Positions 11,330-23,461 of a stretch of 64,000 bases of DNA are shown in pieces (positions within the stretch are counted from its first letter, which is position 1; each line of letters opens with the position of its first letter). The stretch is from Pleodorina starrii (taxonomy: Eukaryota; Chlorophyta; Chlorophyceae; Chlamydomonadales; Volvocaceae). The notes beneath the pieces are model-generated. The model was not told the origin of the DNA. It worked only from the letters and a program-made list of their open reading frames with translations, and ran no database searches. Where the stretch lies: NCBI GenBank assembly GCA_030267565.1, contig BRXU01000040.1, positions 806,001-870,000 of the forward strand. The letters run 5' to 3'. The position numbers were made by a program, and so were the translations under genes.

Positions 11330-14300
11330 ATGGCGCAAGTATGGGCAGCTGTCGTCCTAGCACTGCTCTCGTTATCTCAGCTTACGACGGCCGTGCCGGT
11401 AAGTCTGGCGGGAGGCGTCGGCTCTGGTAAGGACCTGCTTGTCGCCGGTCGCCATCCGGGCGTGGACTCTGGATCATGGCGAGCGAAGGACGCGTGCGTC
11501 CACCACTACGGCCGTTACCCCTCGCTTTTTGGTAGACGCTGTCGAGCCACAGTTTCGTACCGGGTTATTACGCGCCCCCGCCCTACCGCCCTTCTTGCCA
11601 GCCGCGGAAGCTGTGATCTGCACACTTCCGTACCGAGTCGTTCGCCTGCCTGAACGTGTTTGCGACCACATAGCCCCGGCGGTCCTCCTCCCGACCAAAC
11701 CCCAGCGGGCCTTGGCGGCAGCACACTTCAGTCCCCAACTCCCCCGGTGCCCATGCTGGCGCAACCCTCCACGGCCTCACCACCCGTCTCTTGACCAGCG
11801 GTCGCACCGATACGCCCCGTGGCTGTTGTCGCATGTCACCCTTCGCGTCTCCCGGCCCTGCGGCCTAATCACCCGTGTCATGCCTCGGGCCCCCAGGATG
11901 TTGCGGAGCTTGCAGCCCTGCGCAACCAGGCGCGCGATGGCGTCATCCTGCTCACGGACGACCTGCTGAAGCAGTATATCGTGGGCCGCAGTCGGCCGTA
12001 CACCGTGGCGATCATCTTCTCGGCTGCGCAGGTGGGTGCATGGCGCGACTCCTGACCGCGCTGCTGCCCGCCCGCCTGCCCCATGGCCCCATCGCCCGCG
12101 CACGGCTCGCTGGATGGCGGGTGCATGGCAGGAGCGTTTCAACGGCGCAAAGTCGCCGTGGCTTGTGTCCGGGACGTTTTGGGTACTGTAAACTGTATGC
12201 GGGGCTCAACTCGACCGGGCGGACATGCTTGTCACGTTCCGCCGCGCAGGTTTCGGAGGGCAACCCGGGTCTTCGGTTGGATGAGCTGCGCAAGGAGTAC
12301 GGCCTTGCGGCCAAGGCCTTCGCAAAGGGCCCCGACGCGGACAAGATCTTTTTCTTTGAAGCGGCGCTGGAGACGTCGCAGGCGCCCTTCTCCATGCTGC
12401 AGGTCAGGTTGATTCGCGCCTAGGCCAGCAGAGGGGTCTAGATCGGAGGGCAGGCCGGCATGGGGATATAGATCGGAGGGCAGGCCGGCATGGGGATATA
12501 GATCGGAGGGCAGGCCGGCATGGGGATATAGATCGGAGGGCAGGCCGGCATGGGGATATAGATCGGAGGGCAGGCCGGCATGGGGATATAGATCGGAGGG
12601 CAGGTCGGCATGGGGATATAAATCGGAGGGCAGGCCGGCATGGGGATATAGATCGGAGGGCAGGCCGGCATGGGGATATAGATCGGAGGGCAGGCCGGCA
12701 TGGGGATTTAGATCGGAGGGCAGGCCGGCATGGGGATATAGATCGGAGGGCAGGCCGGCATGGGGATGTAGATCGGAGGGCAGGCCGGCATGGGGATATA
12801 GATCGGAGGGCAGGCCGGCATGGGGATATAGATCGGAGGGCAGGCCGGCATGGGGATATAGATCGGAGGGCAGGCCGGCATGGGGATATAAATCGGAGGG
12901 CAGGCCGGCATGGGGATATAGATCGGAGGGCAGGCCGGCATGGGGATATAAATCGGAGGGCAGGCCGGCATGGGGATATAGATCGGAGGGCAGGCCGGCA
13001 TGGGGATATAGATCGGAGGGCAGGTCGGCATGGGGATATAGATCGGAGGGCAGGCCGGCATGGGGATTTAGATCGGAGGGCAGGCCGGCATGGGGATATA
13101 GATCGGAGGGCAGGCCGGCATGGGGATGTAGATCGGAGGGCAGGCCGGCATGGGGATATAGATCGGAGGGCAGGCCGGAGGTGGGCGGCTGCCTGCTGCG
13201 GTGAAGGGCGAATGCAGGGAGTAGCGTACACGGTTCGGGTCGGGGCGACGCGTTCGGTGAACGGATGGCGGGTTTGAGCAGGTAGGGCGGATAAGGATCT
13301 CGCCTGTGCTTCGTCGGGCTTGGGCTGTGGTGACGTGGGTCGAGGCGACTCAGCTGCGGGCGGGACCCCGCCGCTCCTTTCGATGAGCCCCGGCGGACAC
13401 GAAACCGGGCCGCCCTCCGCCTGGCGTGGGCGCCCTCGCGCTCCCACGCCATGTAGTCATCCCCGCGCGGCACGCGGTACGACACAAGGAAATTACGCAC
13501 GGCGTGCCGTAACTACCGCTCCGCCCCGCCCTGGTGGCTGTGGCCGCTTCCTTCACCGCCGCTTCGTCACCGCCGCTGTCTGCGTCACGTACCGTCACGT
13601 CGCGATTTGCCCACCTCGCAGGTCAACGCGCTGCCGTGCGCCGTGCGCATCCCGCCCAACCAGTCGGTCGGCGGCGGCACCTTGGATCTGGCCAAGGGCG
13701 ACAAGATGCTGCCGGACACGTTCGGCACGCGCAACTACCCCTGGCCGGCGGAGTCGTTTGCGGAGTTCATGGGCGGCCGGCACGGCCTGACGGCGGCGCC
13801 CGTGGACCGTCCCAGCATCTACAAGAGCCCGCTGTTCCCGGTGCTGGTCCTGGCGGGCCTGGGGGCGGCCGGCTACCTGGTGTACAAGGTGTGGGTGCTG
13901 TCGCTGCTGCAGCACTCGGCGCTGTGGTGCGTCGCGTCGCTGGCGGTGTTTTGGTTCTCGGCCAGCGGCGGCATGTACAACATTATCCGCGGCGTGCCGT
14001 TCTTCATCCGGGACCGCAATGGCAACCTGCAGGTGCGGCTGGTGGGGGGTCAGGGAGTGATATGCTCCTTTATAAAACAATGAGTCACTGCGGACGTTGT
14101 TGATCAAGCTGCTGCAGCCGCTGGTGGGGCGGGGGGAGTGGCGGCCGGTGGTGGAGTGGGGCGGGATGGATGGGGTGAGGCAAGGGGAGTGAGGCGTGCG
14201 GATATGGGGTGGAAAAAATGCGGTGATGGCGGTGCCTGCGTTAGTTTGGAGGACGTTGCTGTGTAGTGGTGAGCACCTGTTACGACCCGCCACCCGTCGC

Positions 14301-14999
14301 TTCCTCTTCCCTCCTTGGGGATCGTTCTTGGCGTGTGAGTGAACCATGGACAAGAGCTTGGATTGTCGGGGCTGGAGCGCGCGCGGGTACGCAGATCAGC
14401 GGGCAGGGACGTTGACCAGAGACCGACGTTGCGGCCGTGACGCCCGCCGTGCTCAGTCCCTGACGCCGCGGGGCTCACCCAATGGCTTTGCCCTGCGCCG
14501 TGGACTCATGGCGCAGGGCGGGCTCACAACACACACACCCGCAGGCGCCAGCAACCACAACCCTTGCCGCGCGCCTTTCCATCCCTCCACATCTACCGTG
14601 CGCCTGCACCCGTCTCCACCTTCGCATGCACATCCGCATCAGCCCCGCCCCATCTACCCAACCCCTTCGCAGATCGCAATTACCGCATTCTCACACCCCG
14701 CTCTGCCCCTTGCCCACGCCGCCGCCCCCCCTCCGCATCCGACGCCCCCCCCTCCCCGACAGTTCTTCCTGACCAGCCGCCAGGGCCAACTGGGCGCCGA
14801 GGGCTTCATGCTGGGCACCCTGTACCTGCTGGTGTCGTGCAGCCTGGCCTTCGTCGCCTTCGTCGCGCCGCGCATCTCCTCGCGCCTGCTGCGGGACTCG
14901 CTCAGCGTGATGGGCGCGCTCATTGCCGCCGGCTCGTTCTACCAAACGTTCATGCTGTGGACGAAGAAGACGGGATACAGCCACGTGCTGCACATGTGA
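11330..14999 (+). CDS. Oligosaccharyltransferase OST3/OST6-family subunit
   Basis: Subunit of the ER oligosaccharyltransferase complex that N-glycosylates proteins. Exons: 11330-11398, 11897-12031, 12250-12402, 13622-14032 and 14763-14999, giving 334 codons in phase. Exon 1 codes a signal peptide (MAQVWAAVVLALLSLSQ). Exons 2-3 form the lumenal thioredoxin-like domain (GVILLTDDLLKQYIVGRSRP, then DKIFFFEAALETSQAPF). Exons 4-5 carry four hydrophobic segments, with FSASGGMYNIIRGVPFF typical of the family, and the protein ends in GYSHVLHM. The redox CxxC motif of animal and yeast members is absent at the expected place after SRPYTVAIIF, as in plant members. Intron 3 holds a long minisatellite and intron 4 a dispersed 73-bp repeat. 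A TGTAA lies 233 bases after the stop. Confidence 0.92.
12441..13179. repeat. 30-bp minisatellite in OST3/6 intron 3
   Basis: About 24.6 tandem copies of a 30-base unit that begins GATCGGAGGGCAGGCCGGCA and ends TGGGGATATA. Copies differ only at a few positions (ATATA/ATTTA/ATGTA, CCGGCA/TCGGCA, GATCGG/AATCGG). The array is wholly inside the 1219-base intron 3 of the OST3/6 gene. Because the unit is a multiple of three, long open frames cross it on the minus strand (PACPPIYIPM repeats). These are artefacts. Confidence 0.95.
14050..14123 (+). repeat. Dispersed 73-bp intronic repeat, copy 1 (long)
   Basis: Begins TCAGGGAGTGATATGCTCCT and ends in AGCCGCTG, in OST3/6 intron 4, sense to the gene and 18 bases after the donor. 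Nearly identical over its whole length to the copy at 52506-52578. The first 25 bases recur at 46840 and 56729. It contains a short GGAG/CTCC inverted pair. Confidence 0.85.
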
Positions 15000-15231
15000 A
15001 GACTGGGGCCGGGTCCAGGAGTCTGTTTGCCTGGTGGGAGGGGGGCACGTCGTGCGGGCAGTACGTGATTCGCGCCGATTCATCGCCTGTGGCTCAACGG
15101 AGGGCACGCCCGTGTCATTGGGGGTCTTGCTTTGGCATGCTGGCGCGTGAATAATGCAACAAGAGTGGCCTAATGTGCGATTGCTGAAGGCACGTGATGG
15201 TACCGTGCCAGGCCCAAAGCATGGTATGCTT

Positions 15232-15236
15232 TGTAA
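15232..15236 (+). terminator. Polyadenylation signal TGTAA of OST3/6
   Basis: The algal signal TGTAA lies 233 bases past the OST3/6 stop codon in a locally AT-richer stretch. It is the first such pentamer I see downstream. Confidence 0.5.
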
Positions 15237-16316
15237 ATTCCTCCCGGCAAGCTGAAGCTGGTCCGAAGCGCATCTAATAAGCCCACCGTGATCGCTGCTA
15301 GTACTGCATGGGTCATTGACGTGGGGCGGGGTCGCCGAACATGCCGGCAACGCACCAAGCGCGCTGGTATAGGAGACACGCCTTCTAGCGCAACCTGTTT
15401 GGGTTTGAAAGACAGCGAGAGGCAGGGCCGCTCTGGCCGGTAGCCTACCATGCTGCCGGACACCCACGGCCATTACGCCATTTTTGGACGACATACAAAC
15501 GCTCCTGTCTCAGGCTAAGCGCGCATGGCTACTTGCTGGCTACCGAACAAGACAGGCCACGAGGCCTCGCCCACACCTCATGGAGGCCACACAAGCTTAA
15601 CGGTCGACCCACAACTCCGGGTCGTCGGCGCATTAGTGAGGCAGGGCCGCACCCCCTCTTGGGCCCGGCTTCTTTGCCCAATGGCCTGGCACACCCAAGG
15701 ATACCGGTAACGCTGATGAGGGTTGCCTTCCTATGTGACTTTTTGGGGGGGTTCGCACCAGCGCGGCAGACGCAGCTGTAAGGCGATGCGATACTTCGCT
15801 ACTTCGCAAGGAAGACGGCAGGCATATTAAAGGAAGGCAGGCATCGGAATCCGATTGCCCGACCCAATCCCTGAAAACTAACTAGGGTAAAAACCCTAAT
15901 GCCCTATAACCACTTAATCCTTCATTCCAGCCCATTTCCCGGACATGAACACCACGGCTGCCTCCAATAAATTGTCACGAAGCAGCAAGACCCGGTACGC
16001 TACAAGTCAATCCTGCCGTGGACGTCAAGGGAATCCAAGGGGTACGGCAAACGTGGCCGAAATAACGCTTCATCAGCACTTGCCACAACCCAAGCCACCA
16101 CCTGCATACTGGTCGGTAGTATGCAACTCAACAGCCCACTCATCACTTACGGAAATACCTGCAAGCATTAGCCATGACACGCACACACATCTGTTTCCAT
16201 TATCCACGCTCTCCGGCAGCTAGTCGTACACTTCATGTGCATGGCATAACCCGCAGACATTGAAGGCCCCTATCCACATCCACAAACGGCAGCGAGGCTG
16301 CCGGACCCCAAGCTCT
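15237..16316. other. Convergent intergenic stretch, OST3/6 and TM9SF 3' ends
   Basis: No coding exon is supported. It separates the 3' ends of two convergent genes. Sequence around 15800-16300 is AT-richer and repeat-free by eye. Confidence 0.5.
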
Positions 16317-19300
16317 TCACTCGCACTTGATGGCCCTGCGAAACGACATAACCCGGGAGGAGTTTTAAAGCATGGGCAAGGCACTAGTACACATGGATTT
16401 GGCACGAAGGCGAAACCCGTTGCAAATGACAACTGAAGATCATGTATGGGAAATTAGGTGGCAGCAAGACAGCCCAGTCACCCTAAAGCGGGCGCACACG
16501 CACCTGTAGATGTGGCGCACGAAAAGCATCGAGGCGCGGAAACCCACGCTGCCCAGCATGAGGAAGAAGGCGTAGCAGACAACGGCGTTGTAGCCGAAGA
16601 AGAACGAGGTCTGCATGAAGCCGTTCATGTCCGAGCGCACGTAATAGTAGTAGAAGCAGTAGCCGTAAACAAAGATGCCCGTCGAGCCGCCACACAAGAA
16701 CGAGCGCCACCACCACCTACGAGGGAGGGGAGAAAGCAAATCAAGCGTGGCTGGGCAGACAAAGACCCTGGCTGAGGGGATACGACACGGCCGCCGGCGC
16801 ACAGCTGCAGGCCCGAATAAGGAGAGCACGCTGTCAAATATTGCTTGGCAAGGGCCCCCAAATGTTTCAGAGGCATCCAACACGACACTAGACTCACCTG
16901 TGATCCTCAACCGCCAGCTGGAAGTATGTCAGCGCCACGGTAATGAACGCCGTCACAATGATGAGGATGATGAACACGATAAAGAGGATGGAGTAGATTG
17001 TGTAAACCTTGTGCCCCCAAATGCTGGCAAAGATGTAGTACAGCTCGATGTAAATAGCGGAGAAGGGCAGGAAGCCCGCCATGAGCATCTGTGGCACCGT
17101 GGTCCGGTACCAGGGCAGCGGCGGGATGTCGCGGGGGAACTTCGTAGTCCTGCGAGGGCGCGTAGAGGAGGGGAGTCAGGCACAGGGAACGCACGAGTAG
17201 CCTTCGCCAGGAGCCACCACAGCCCTTCCAATGGCAGGGGAAGCTTGCGTACACCCCTTTCAGGCCCGGCTTCTAGTCCCGGAAAGGAAAATGACAGCTT
17301 GCCAAGTACTAGTCGACGGCGACAGCTACGCCATCGTATCGCACGTAACTTTACAAGGATAAAGGGTTACAGCCAGGGAATTGAGGGACCATGCCAACCG
17401 CCCACCGCAGGGCAGCTCTCCGCATCCTCCACCTGCCATACCTGCACGGAGCATTGAACTCGATTTTCGAGTTCTTTGCCGCAATGCCGCCCAGGACAGT
17501 CAGCGGGAAGGTGATCAGCGCCCAGATCAGGATAATGATAACGATCGTGCCAAATGGCAGCGCAGCAGTAGAGCGGTAAAAGATAGCCACCGTGTTGAGG
17601 AAGGAGAAGACGACCAGCACAGGGCCACAGAACAGCACAGTGCACAGGAGCACGTTCGAGACCCAGTTCGTGCCGCCGAACATCTTGTAGAGCAGGCCAC
17701 TGACATAGCCTGATAAAGGGGAACGGAAGGAGTGACGGGCTTTCTGAGTCTTGTGGACAGCGGGGCAGGGTTAGATCTGTGGCCACATGCCTCAACACGC
17801 TTGATCACCCATCGGGCAAATGAAGGAATTGGGTGCTCTACAGCCGTTCATTAAGCGCAGGACATTCGGGCGACTGGATCGGATACTTCTGCCCTCGGCA
17901 TGCAGGTGCAAGCCGCAACGGGGGGAATCACGGCATCCAGTTACGAACAAGCACTGCGCAGGTGAGTCATCGCCGGGCAGCCCATACTTCCCCGGTCACT
18001 TCGTGTTGCACCCACAGAGACCCCCGACCCGTGTCAAGACTGCCAGCGTTGGCGGAAACGTGGACGCCGTCAACAAACGTTATTCGTGCAGCCCGAGGCC
18101 CAAAACTGCAATAAACATTTATGCCGCGCCGGAATGCAACCAGTGACATGTCTTACTGCACTGAAAGGTTTCCAGGGGAAGGCCACACAGTGAGCCACCC
18201 ATTATTCCGGGGAAGGCCTATCTTCTATTCGGCAAGGCACACTCATCCCCGTATTCGCCAATTCCTCTCGCAGCCTTCCAGCCTATGACGTAACCCATGG
18301 AACCCCAAAGGCACAGCACGGTGTGGGCCCCGGCCCCGAGGTTTGCACCTTGCTTGCCTGCGTTGGGCACTTACCCGAGATACCGGCTGTGAGCGCGTAC
18401 AGGACCACGCAAGCTGACAGCAGGCCTCCGCGGTTGTAAGGGTAAAACGCGCCCACCAGAGCCAGCGCAAAAATGCACATGGCCATGGCAAGGATCTGTG
18501 CACCCACGCCCATCATGGCAGAGAACAGGTTCGACTGCGGAGGGAAGCGGAAGACGTCCCCGTGCAGGTACTTCCAGCCTGTCTCCTCCTGCTCCTCGCC
18601 CATTTCATCATCACGCGTGTACTTCATGAAATCATTCTTAAGGACGCGCAGCAGAATGGTCGCCAGGAAACCCGTCAGCAGCAGCACTGTCACGCATGAG
18701 TTGATGATAGAGAACCAATGGATCTGTAGGGGCAGTGGGTAAACAGGCACGGCGCTTGAAGGGGGTGCACACTGCACAAGGGGGAAGAATCGGGTTCCAC
18801 CGTGCTGGTCCAAAAACAAGGACGGTTGCTCAACGCCGTCTGCCACGAAGTGTTCAGGTCAAACGGAGTACCTGACACAGGGGTGCACAATAGAGGCTAC
18901 GTATGTCAAGAGGAAAGTGCAGTTCATCTCAGGGTTGCACGTGGCGCTGTCAAGCCATACCGGTAACCCCTCCTCGGTACCCTCCAACCTCCCTCAGGTT
19001 GGACCGGTCCACTTGATGCTTTCCCCCCTCCCCCGCACCTCCAGATGCTGAGGGAGGAACGAGTAGCGGGCGTAGCGGTCCATGCGGTGGTCAAAGGTGA
19101 CCGACGATTGCTTCCATTTGACCGAGTACGAGAACTGGATGTCCAGCTTATCGGCCGACGTAATGTCCACAGTCCGCATCGGGTCGCTAGACACATTGAT
19201 CTCAATGACGCGGTCGTCATTGTAAGAGAGGTCAAAGTGGAAGTGCGTGAACAGGAAGAACTTGTGGGTCTGCACAATTTTCTCCACTTTGCCAATGAAG

Positions 19301-19872
19301 CCCCAAACTGGCAGATCGTCATAGAACATCTGCGGAGGTGATACAAAGAGCTCAGCAGCGCTGCGAATAGCAGCGAGTCGTTAACAACTTCCGCCAAATC
19401 ATCCATGTGTACCTGAAAGTAGTAATCCTGTCTGACAGCATCGCGGAACCTCTTAAGGTCATCCGCCGAAAGCTGCTTCTTGCACAAGATAGCGTTCTCC
19501 ACATCCGTCCGAAACTTGAGCTCGTAGGGAGTCGTCACCAAACGATCGCCTTCCAGCACCTCCCCTAGGAACTCAGTCTTATACTCCTTTCCGTCTTTTG
19601 GCTGGCAGAACGGAAGATTGTAATACTGGTAAGTCTCCCTGAGGGAAGAAAACGAGACAGTTGGCGCGAGCGGAAGCAACACGGTTGCCCAAAAGCGTGT
19701 ACACAACGCACGTTGGGTTCTGGAACGGGCCAACTTTGTTGGCGTAGAGCATAATTGAGTTGCCCTGCTTGTACTTATGGTCCCCGGCGCCAAGCAGCGT
19801 CCGCTCTGCGGCAGCTCCTGCTGCAGCTGCGAGCGCTAGCACAAGCAAGAAGCATACTTGTTGCCGCGTCAT
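16317..19872 (-). CDS. TM9SF / nonaspanin (EMP70-family) endomembrane protein
   Basis: Nine-pass membrane protein of the Golgi/endosome system, a family linked to membrane-protein sorting. Exons: 19872-19712, 19638-19413, 19329-19039, 18723-18375, 17709-17442, 17149-16898, 16716-16504 and a 19-base last exon 16335-16317. They join to 592 codons, normal for the family. A signal peptide ([19 protein letters not shown]) precedes the lumenal domain ([11 protein letters not shown], then [18 protein letters not shown]). The membrane half begins at [20 protein letters not shown] and includes [20 protein letters not shown], the [20 protein letters not shown] loop and [19 protein letters not shown]. 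The tiny terminal exon supplies the cytosolic end RHIYRAIKCE. Without it the frame would run on to a non-family tail. Divergent from eIF3h, 380 bases between starts. Confidence 0.95.
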
Positions 19873-20252
19873 AGTGCCTCGTCCGCGTGCTACCGGGCTA
19901 TTACCGTCTAAACGGCCCGGGCGAACCGAGAGCCAAGCGCAACTGTTGCAATTCAATCTGTTAAAGGCTCAGCGCGCCATAGGCAGAAGACAGATTATAA
20001 CATTAAATACTATTCGATAGATCACGCAGCCGAAACGTGTAATTGATAGATCGATAGATTGCCGCGTTGTCATTGACGACTTCTTCGGCGACTGCACGGC
20101 AGAGTTTGTCCGGACACCGCCGAAGAAAAAGAGCAAACCGATAGTACATCAGTGCACGTTTGTTAAGAAGAAGCAACTGATTAGCACTAGTTAGTGATCG
20201 GGCTCTGCTATTGCAAGGGACGCGCGTTTCCCGCCGCCGCCCTAAATAGAAC
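19873..20252. promoter_or_regulatory. Shared 5' region of TM9SF (-) and eIF3h (+)
   Basis: The starts are 380 bases apart on opposite strands, so both promoters are confined here. The sequence includes an AT-rich patch around 19990-20060. No specific element is called. Confidence 0.5.
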
Positions 20253-22202
20253 ATGGCCGCACCACTTGAGGGCGGTGCGCTCAGGCCGCACAAGGAGCTC
20301 GTAAAGACCGTTCAGCTTGAGGGCCAGGTTCTGCTTAAGATTATCCAGCACTGCAGCGAGGCTCTTCCTCAGCTGGTGACGGGCCAGCTCCTGGGCCTGG
20401 ATGTCGGCCAGCAATTGGAGGTGACGGACTGCTTCGCCTTCCCGGTGAGATCGTCATAAGATTGGCGCTTGTGGGCTTGACGAGGCCACGGCGTCCTGGG
20501 ATTTCTTACCGATGGGAACACACGTGCCGCTGGTGAATGACTAGGTGCAAAAATTTGCAGATGCACGCTTACAGAAAGTCTGACATTTTTGTCGCGGTGT
20601 GATGGCCAGGCGGCTGTGGCGGAGGACGATGTGGAGGCAGAGTCGGCTGGCGCCAACTATCAGCTGGAGATGATGCGCTGCCTGCGCGAGGTGAACGTGG
20701 ACAACAACACAGTCGGATGGTGAGGGCGTTGCTGTTCTAATGATCTGGGTGGCAGGGCCCTTGGGGGTGGGGTTCGGCCCGTCGGACACCGTGGCGTGTT
20801 CCCCGCACAAGAGGGCCAGGGTTTTGCCCCGGGTGATCATCCAGGGCGCGTTACCGCTGTGCACTGTAAACCCCTTGCCGGACACGTATGGATGGTAAGC
20901 AAAACGGTTTCAATGTTGACCAATGTTGGGGACCCGGTGCTCACTGCGGCGGCATGTCTGGGAGCCCTTCGGACTGGAAGAGGTCCCAGGCACATGGTTC
21001 TTAGTTCCTCAGTTGGCACGACGAAAGGACGGAAGCTAGCTTTATTCCTTGGCAGCGCCTGTGCCGACGGGTTCTTTGGCAGCCCAAGCTGGATCCAGCG
21101 CTGTACAGTGTCGCACCGTTATATGGAATGGATTACCGCGAATAGATTACCCCGCCGAGATATAAACCTCCGAGCTTACGAACCACCGCGGACGACAGAG
21201 TACATTAATTGTAATGCTGGAACTCTTAGGTGCTGACTTCTGGGATCTGTCCCCTACAGCATGATGCGTGTGTGTGGCTGTACTGCTTTGTGCTCCGATT
21301 CCCTCATTCATGGCCATCCCATGCTCGGATTTTGCGGCTTGAGAGTGCGCACACAGCACCGCCTTTTCTTGTCTCGCGGTTGCTGACTTAGCTCGCGCGG
21401 TTGCTGACTGACCGACTACCCCACACGGCCGCATCGTGCCCACGCCATGCCGTGCATACCCCGGGGCGCGCTCCTCGCCTCTGTTCCTCTCCCCCGCAGG
21501 TACCAGTCCGCCAACATGGGCACCTTCCAGACGTTGGAGCTCATAGAGACGTTCATCAACTACCATGAAAACATCAAAAAGTGCATCTGCATCATCTACG
21601 ACCCGCAGCGCTCTTCGCGTGGTAACCTGGCGCTCAAGGCGATCCGGCTCAAGGAGTCGTTCATTGAGCTGTCCAAGGAGCAGAAGCTGACGCTGAAGGG
21701 CTTCCGGGAGGCAAACCTGTCGTGGCGGGACATTTTCGTGGAGCTGCCCGTCAAGGTCCGCAACTCGAACCTGGTGCAGGCGCTAGTGGCGGACCTGATG
21801 CCCGCACCCACGGCCACCCAGGCCGACGTGGACCGCCTCAATATGTCGGTGGCGCCCTTCCTGGAGCGCAACATCCAGAGCCTCGTGGAGTCTGTGGACG
21901 ACATTGTGCAGGAGCAGCAAAAGGTGACGATGTACCACAAGAGCGTGGCGCGGCAGCAGCAGGCCTACGCGGCGTGGTTGCAGAAGCGCCGCCAGGAGAA
22001 CACGCAGCGGCTGCAGGACAACCTGGAGCCGCTGCCGGAGGAGGACCCCACGCTGTTCAAGCCCATCCCGGAGCCGTCGATGCTGGACAACTACCTGGTT
22101 ACCAACCAGATTGCCACGTACTGCGATCAGATCAACTTTGCCGCCAGCGAGGCCATCCAAAAGCTGTTCATGATGGAGGGCATGCAGAAGGCGGGCTTGT
22201 GA
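20253..22202 (+). CDS. Eukaryotic translation initiation factor 3 subunit H
   Basis: MPN-domain subunit of the eIF3 complex that helps recruit mRNA to the 40S ribosome. Three exons, 20253-20444, 20610-20719 and 21500-22202, join to 334 codons, the usual size. The MPN fold is visible from VQLEGQVLLKIIQHCSEALP to LLGLDVGQQLEVTDCFAFP. The family hallmark NYQLEMMRCLREVNVDNNTV then GWYQSANMGTF spans the second splice, with the Trp codon split. The expected inactive MPN- form is consistent with the lack of an HxH zinc site. The C-terminal half is helical, with QEQQKVTMYHKSVARQQQAY and MLDNYLVTNQIATYCDQINF. Intron 2 is 780 bases. The neighbour downstream is convergent. Confidence 0.95.
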
Positions 22203-23461
22203 GCCGGCGGCGGGAGCAGCAGCTGCGGAGGCGGCGGCGGCAGGGATTAAGAGGGCTGGCGGGCTCGCCGGCAGGAGCGGGGTGGGGAAAACAAGGGGTT
22301 GTGCGGCAGGGAGGGTTGGGGTCTGGGCTGGGGTGTTTTAGGGTTACAGGTGGGGCCGAGAGGATCGCTGCTGCGGTCGGACGGCGCAAGCGTCCTGATC
22401 TGAGGAGTTGAGGCAGTGCCATCGGAGCTCAGACGTAGAGCTGGGCTCGGTACTTGTCTGTTTATGGCCTCTACATGGGCCCGTACGTTGCGATTGCCTT
22501 GCTGGGAGTGCGGTCGGACAAGGTCGTTTTGCGGTACGGGCCGCAAATGCAGCGTTAGCAGAGGTGCACATGTGCCTGCCAGCATGGGTTTGCGCGGCTT
22601 GCAGAAACCGATTTGACGGGGGGCAAGTTTTGAGACTTTTCTGGGTAGAGCAGGCTTTGGCGTTTGCAACGTAGCGAGCTCGGAGCACGGAGGACGGAGT
22701 CCGTAGCGGACAGTAGGAGCGACATGACATGACTCTCATCTTGACTTGGACTAGTTTCCTTACCAAGTTTTCGACGATGGGAGAGCAAGCAGGAGTTTGT
22801 GGTGCACGCTTAATGTAGATGCAGGCTCCGCGGCCGTCTTGACGGTGCGGGTCCTTTTTCCGGACCGTGATTCACAGTTTGCTGCATCCTCCAGCGGAGT
22901 TGTGTGTGTTTCCTTGTGTTCCCCAAGAAACGCTCTGCTGGGGTTGTGTGAATTGTAACAGTCCAGTCTGCCAGCTGGTACAATGCGCAGGCTTCGGCGT
23001 CCTTGGGCGTGGTGTGCTGCCCGCGTCGCAGTAACTGCGCAGATGCGTTTATTTCGCACCCTGCCAGTTGGACTCACTGGCTCAGCGCGTGGCCCATGAG
23101 TGCTTGCACGGTCGCTCACTGTCAACGAGCGCGAAAGCAAGCCGCTAAGTCAGCCAAAACCACGTCTGGGCACTCCGCGGCAAGCAGCGGTGCTGATACA
23201 AAGGTGCGAGCACAGCAGCATTCTTCAGATGCACCGCCCGAAGAGAGCACGCGGCAAGAAATGATTGTAACGATGGGTTGATGGCTCCATCTCGACTGGT
23301 CAGAACCCCCGGATGAAGACGAACGGATATCCGACGCCCCCTGCCCCGCATTAATGTACCGTATATGTAATGTTGTTGGGTGCGCTCCCCGAACAGTGCC
23401 GTAATACTTCGGTACCTATACTTCCTGCCACCCACAGCCTGCAAAATGCACTGTGCTCCCA
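22203..23461. other. Convergent stretch between eIF3h and the kelch gene
   Basis: No exon is supported. It contains the 3' untranslated regions of eIF3h (+) and the kelch/coiled-coil gene (-). A TTACA (TGTAA on minus) occurs near 22343 and TGTAA on plus at 22954, so the two transcripts may overlap. Confidence 0.45.
22954..22958 (+). terminator. Candidate polyadenylation signal TGTAA of eIF3h
   Basis: TGTAA lies 752 bases after the eIF3h stop. Long 3' untranslated regions are common in these algae, but the distance makes this only a candidate. Confidence 0.35.

Noticed and set aside
12404..13500. Two large minus-strand frames (347 and 422 codons) with PACPPIYIPM-type repeats
   Set aside because: The frames exist only because the 30-bp minisatellite unit is divisible by three. 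The array lies in the intron of the well-supported OST3/6 gene on the other strand.
16440..16503. Read-through C-terminus of TM9SF ([12 protein letters not shown]...)
   Set aside because: The exon has a good GTGCGTG donor after HIY, and a 19-base exon at 16335-16317 gives the family-typical ending RAIKCE.
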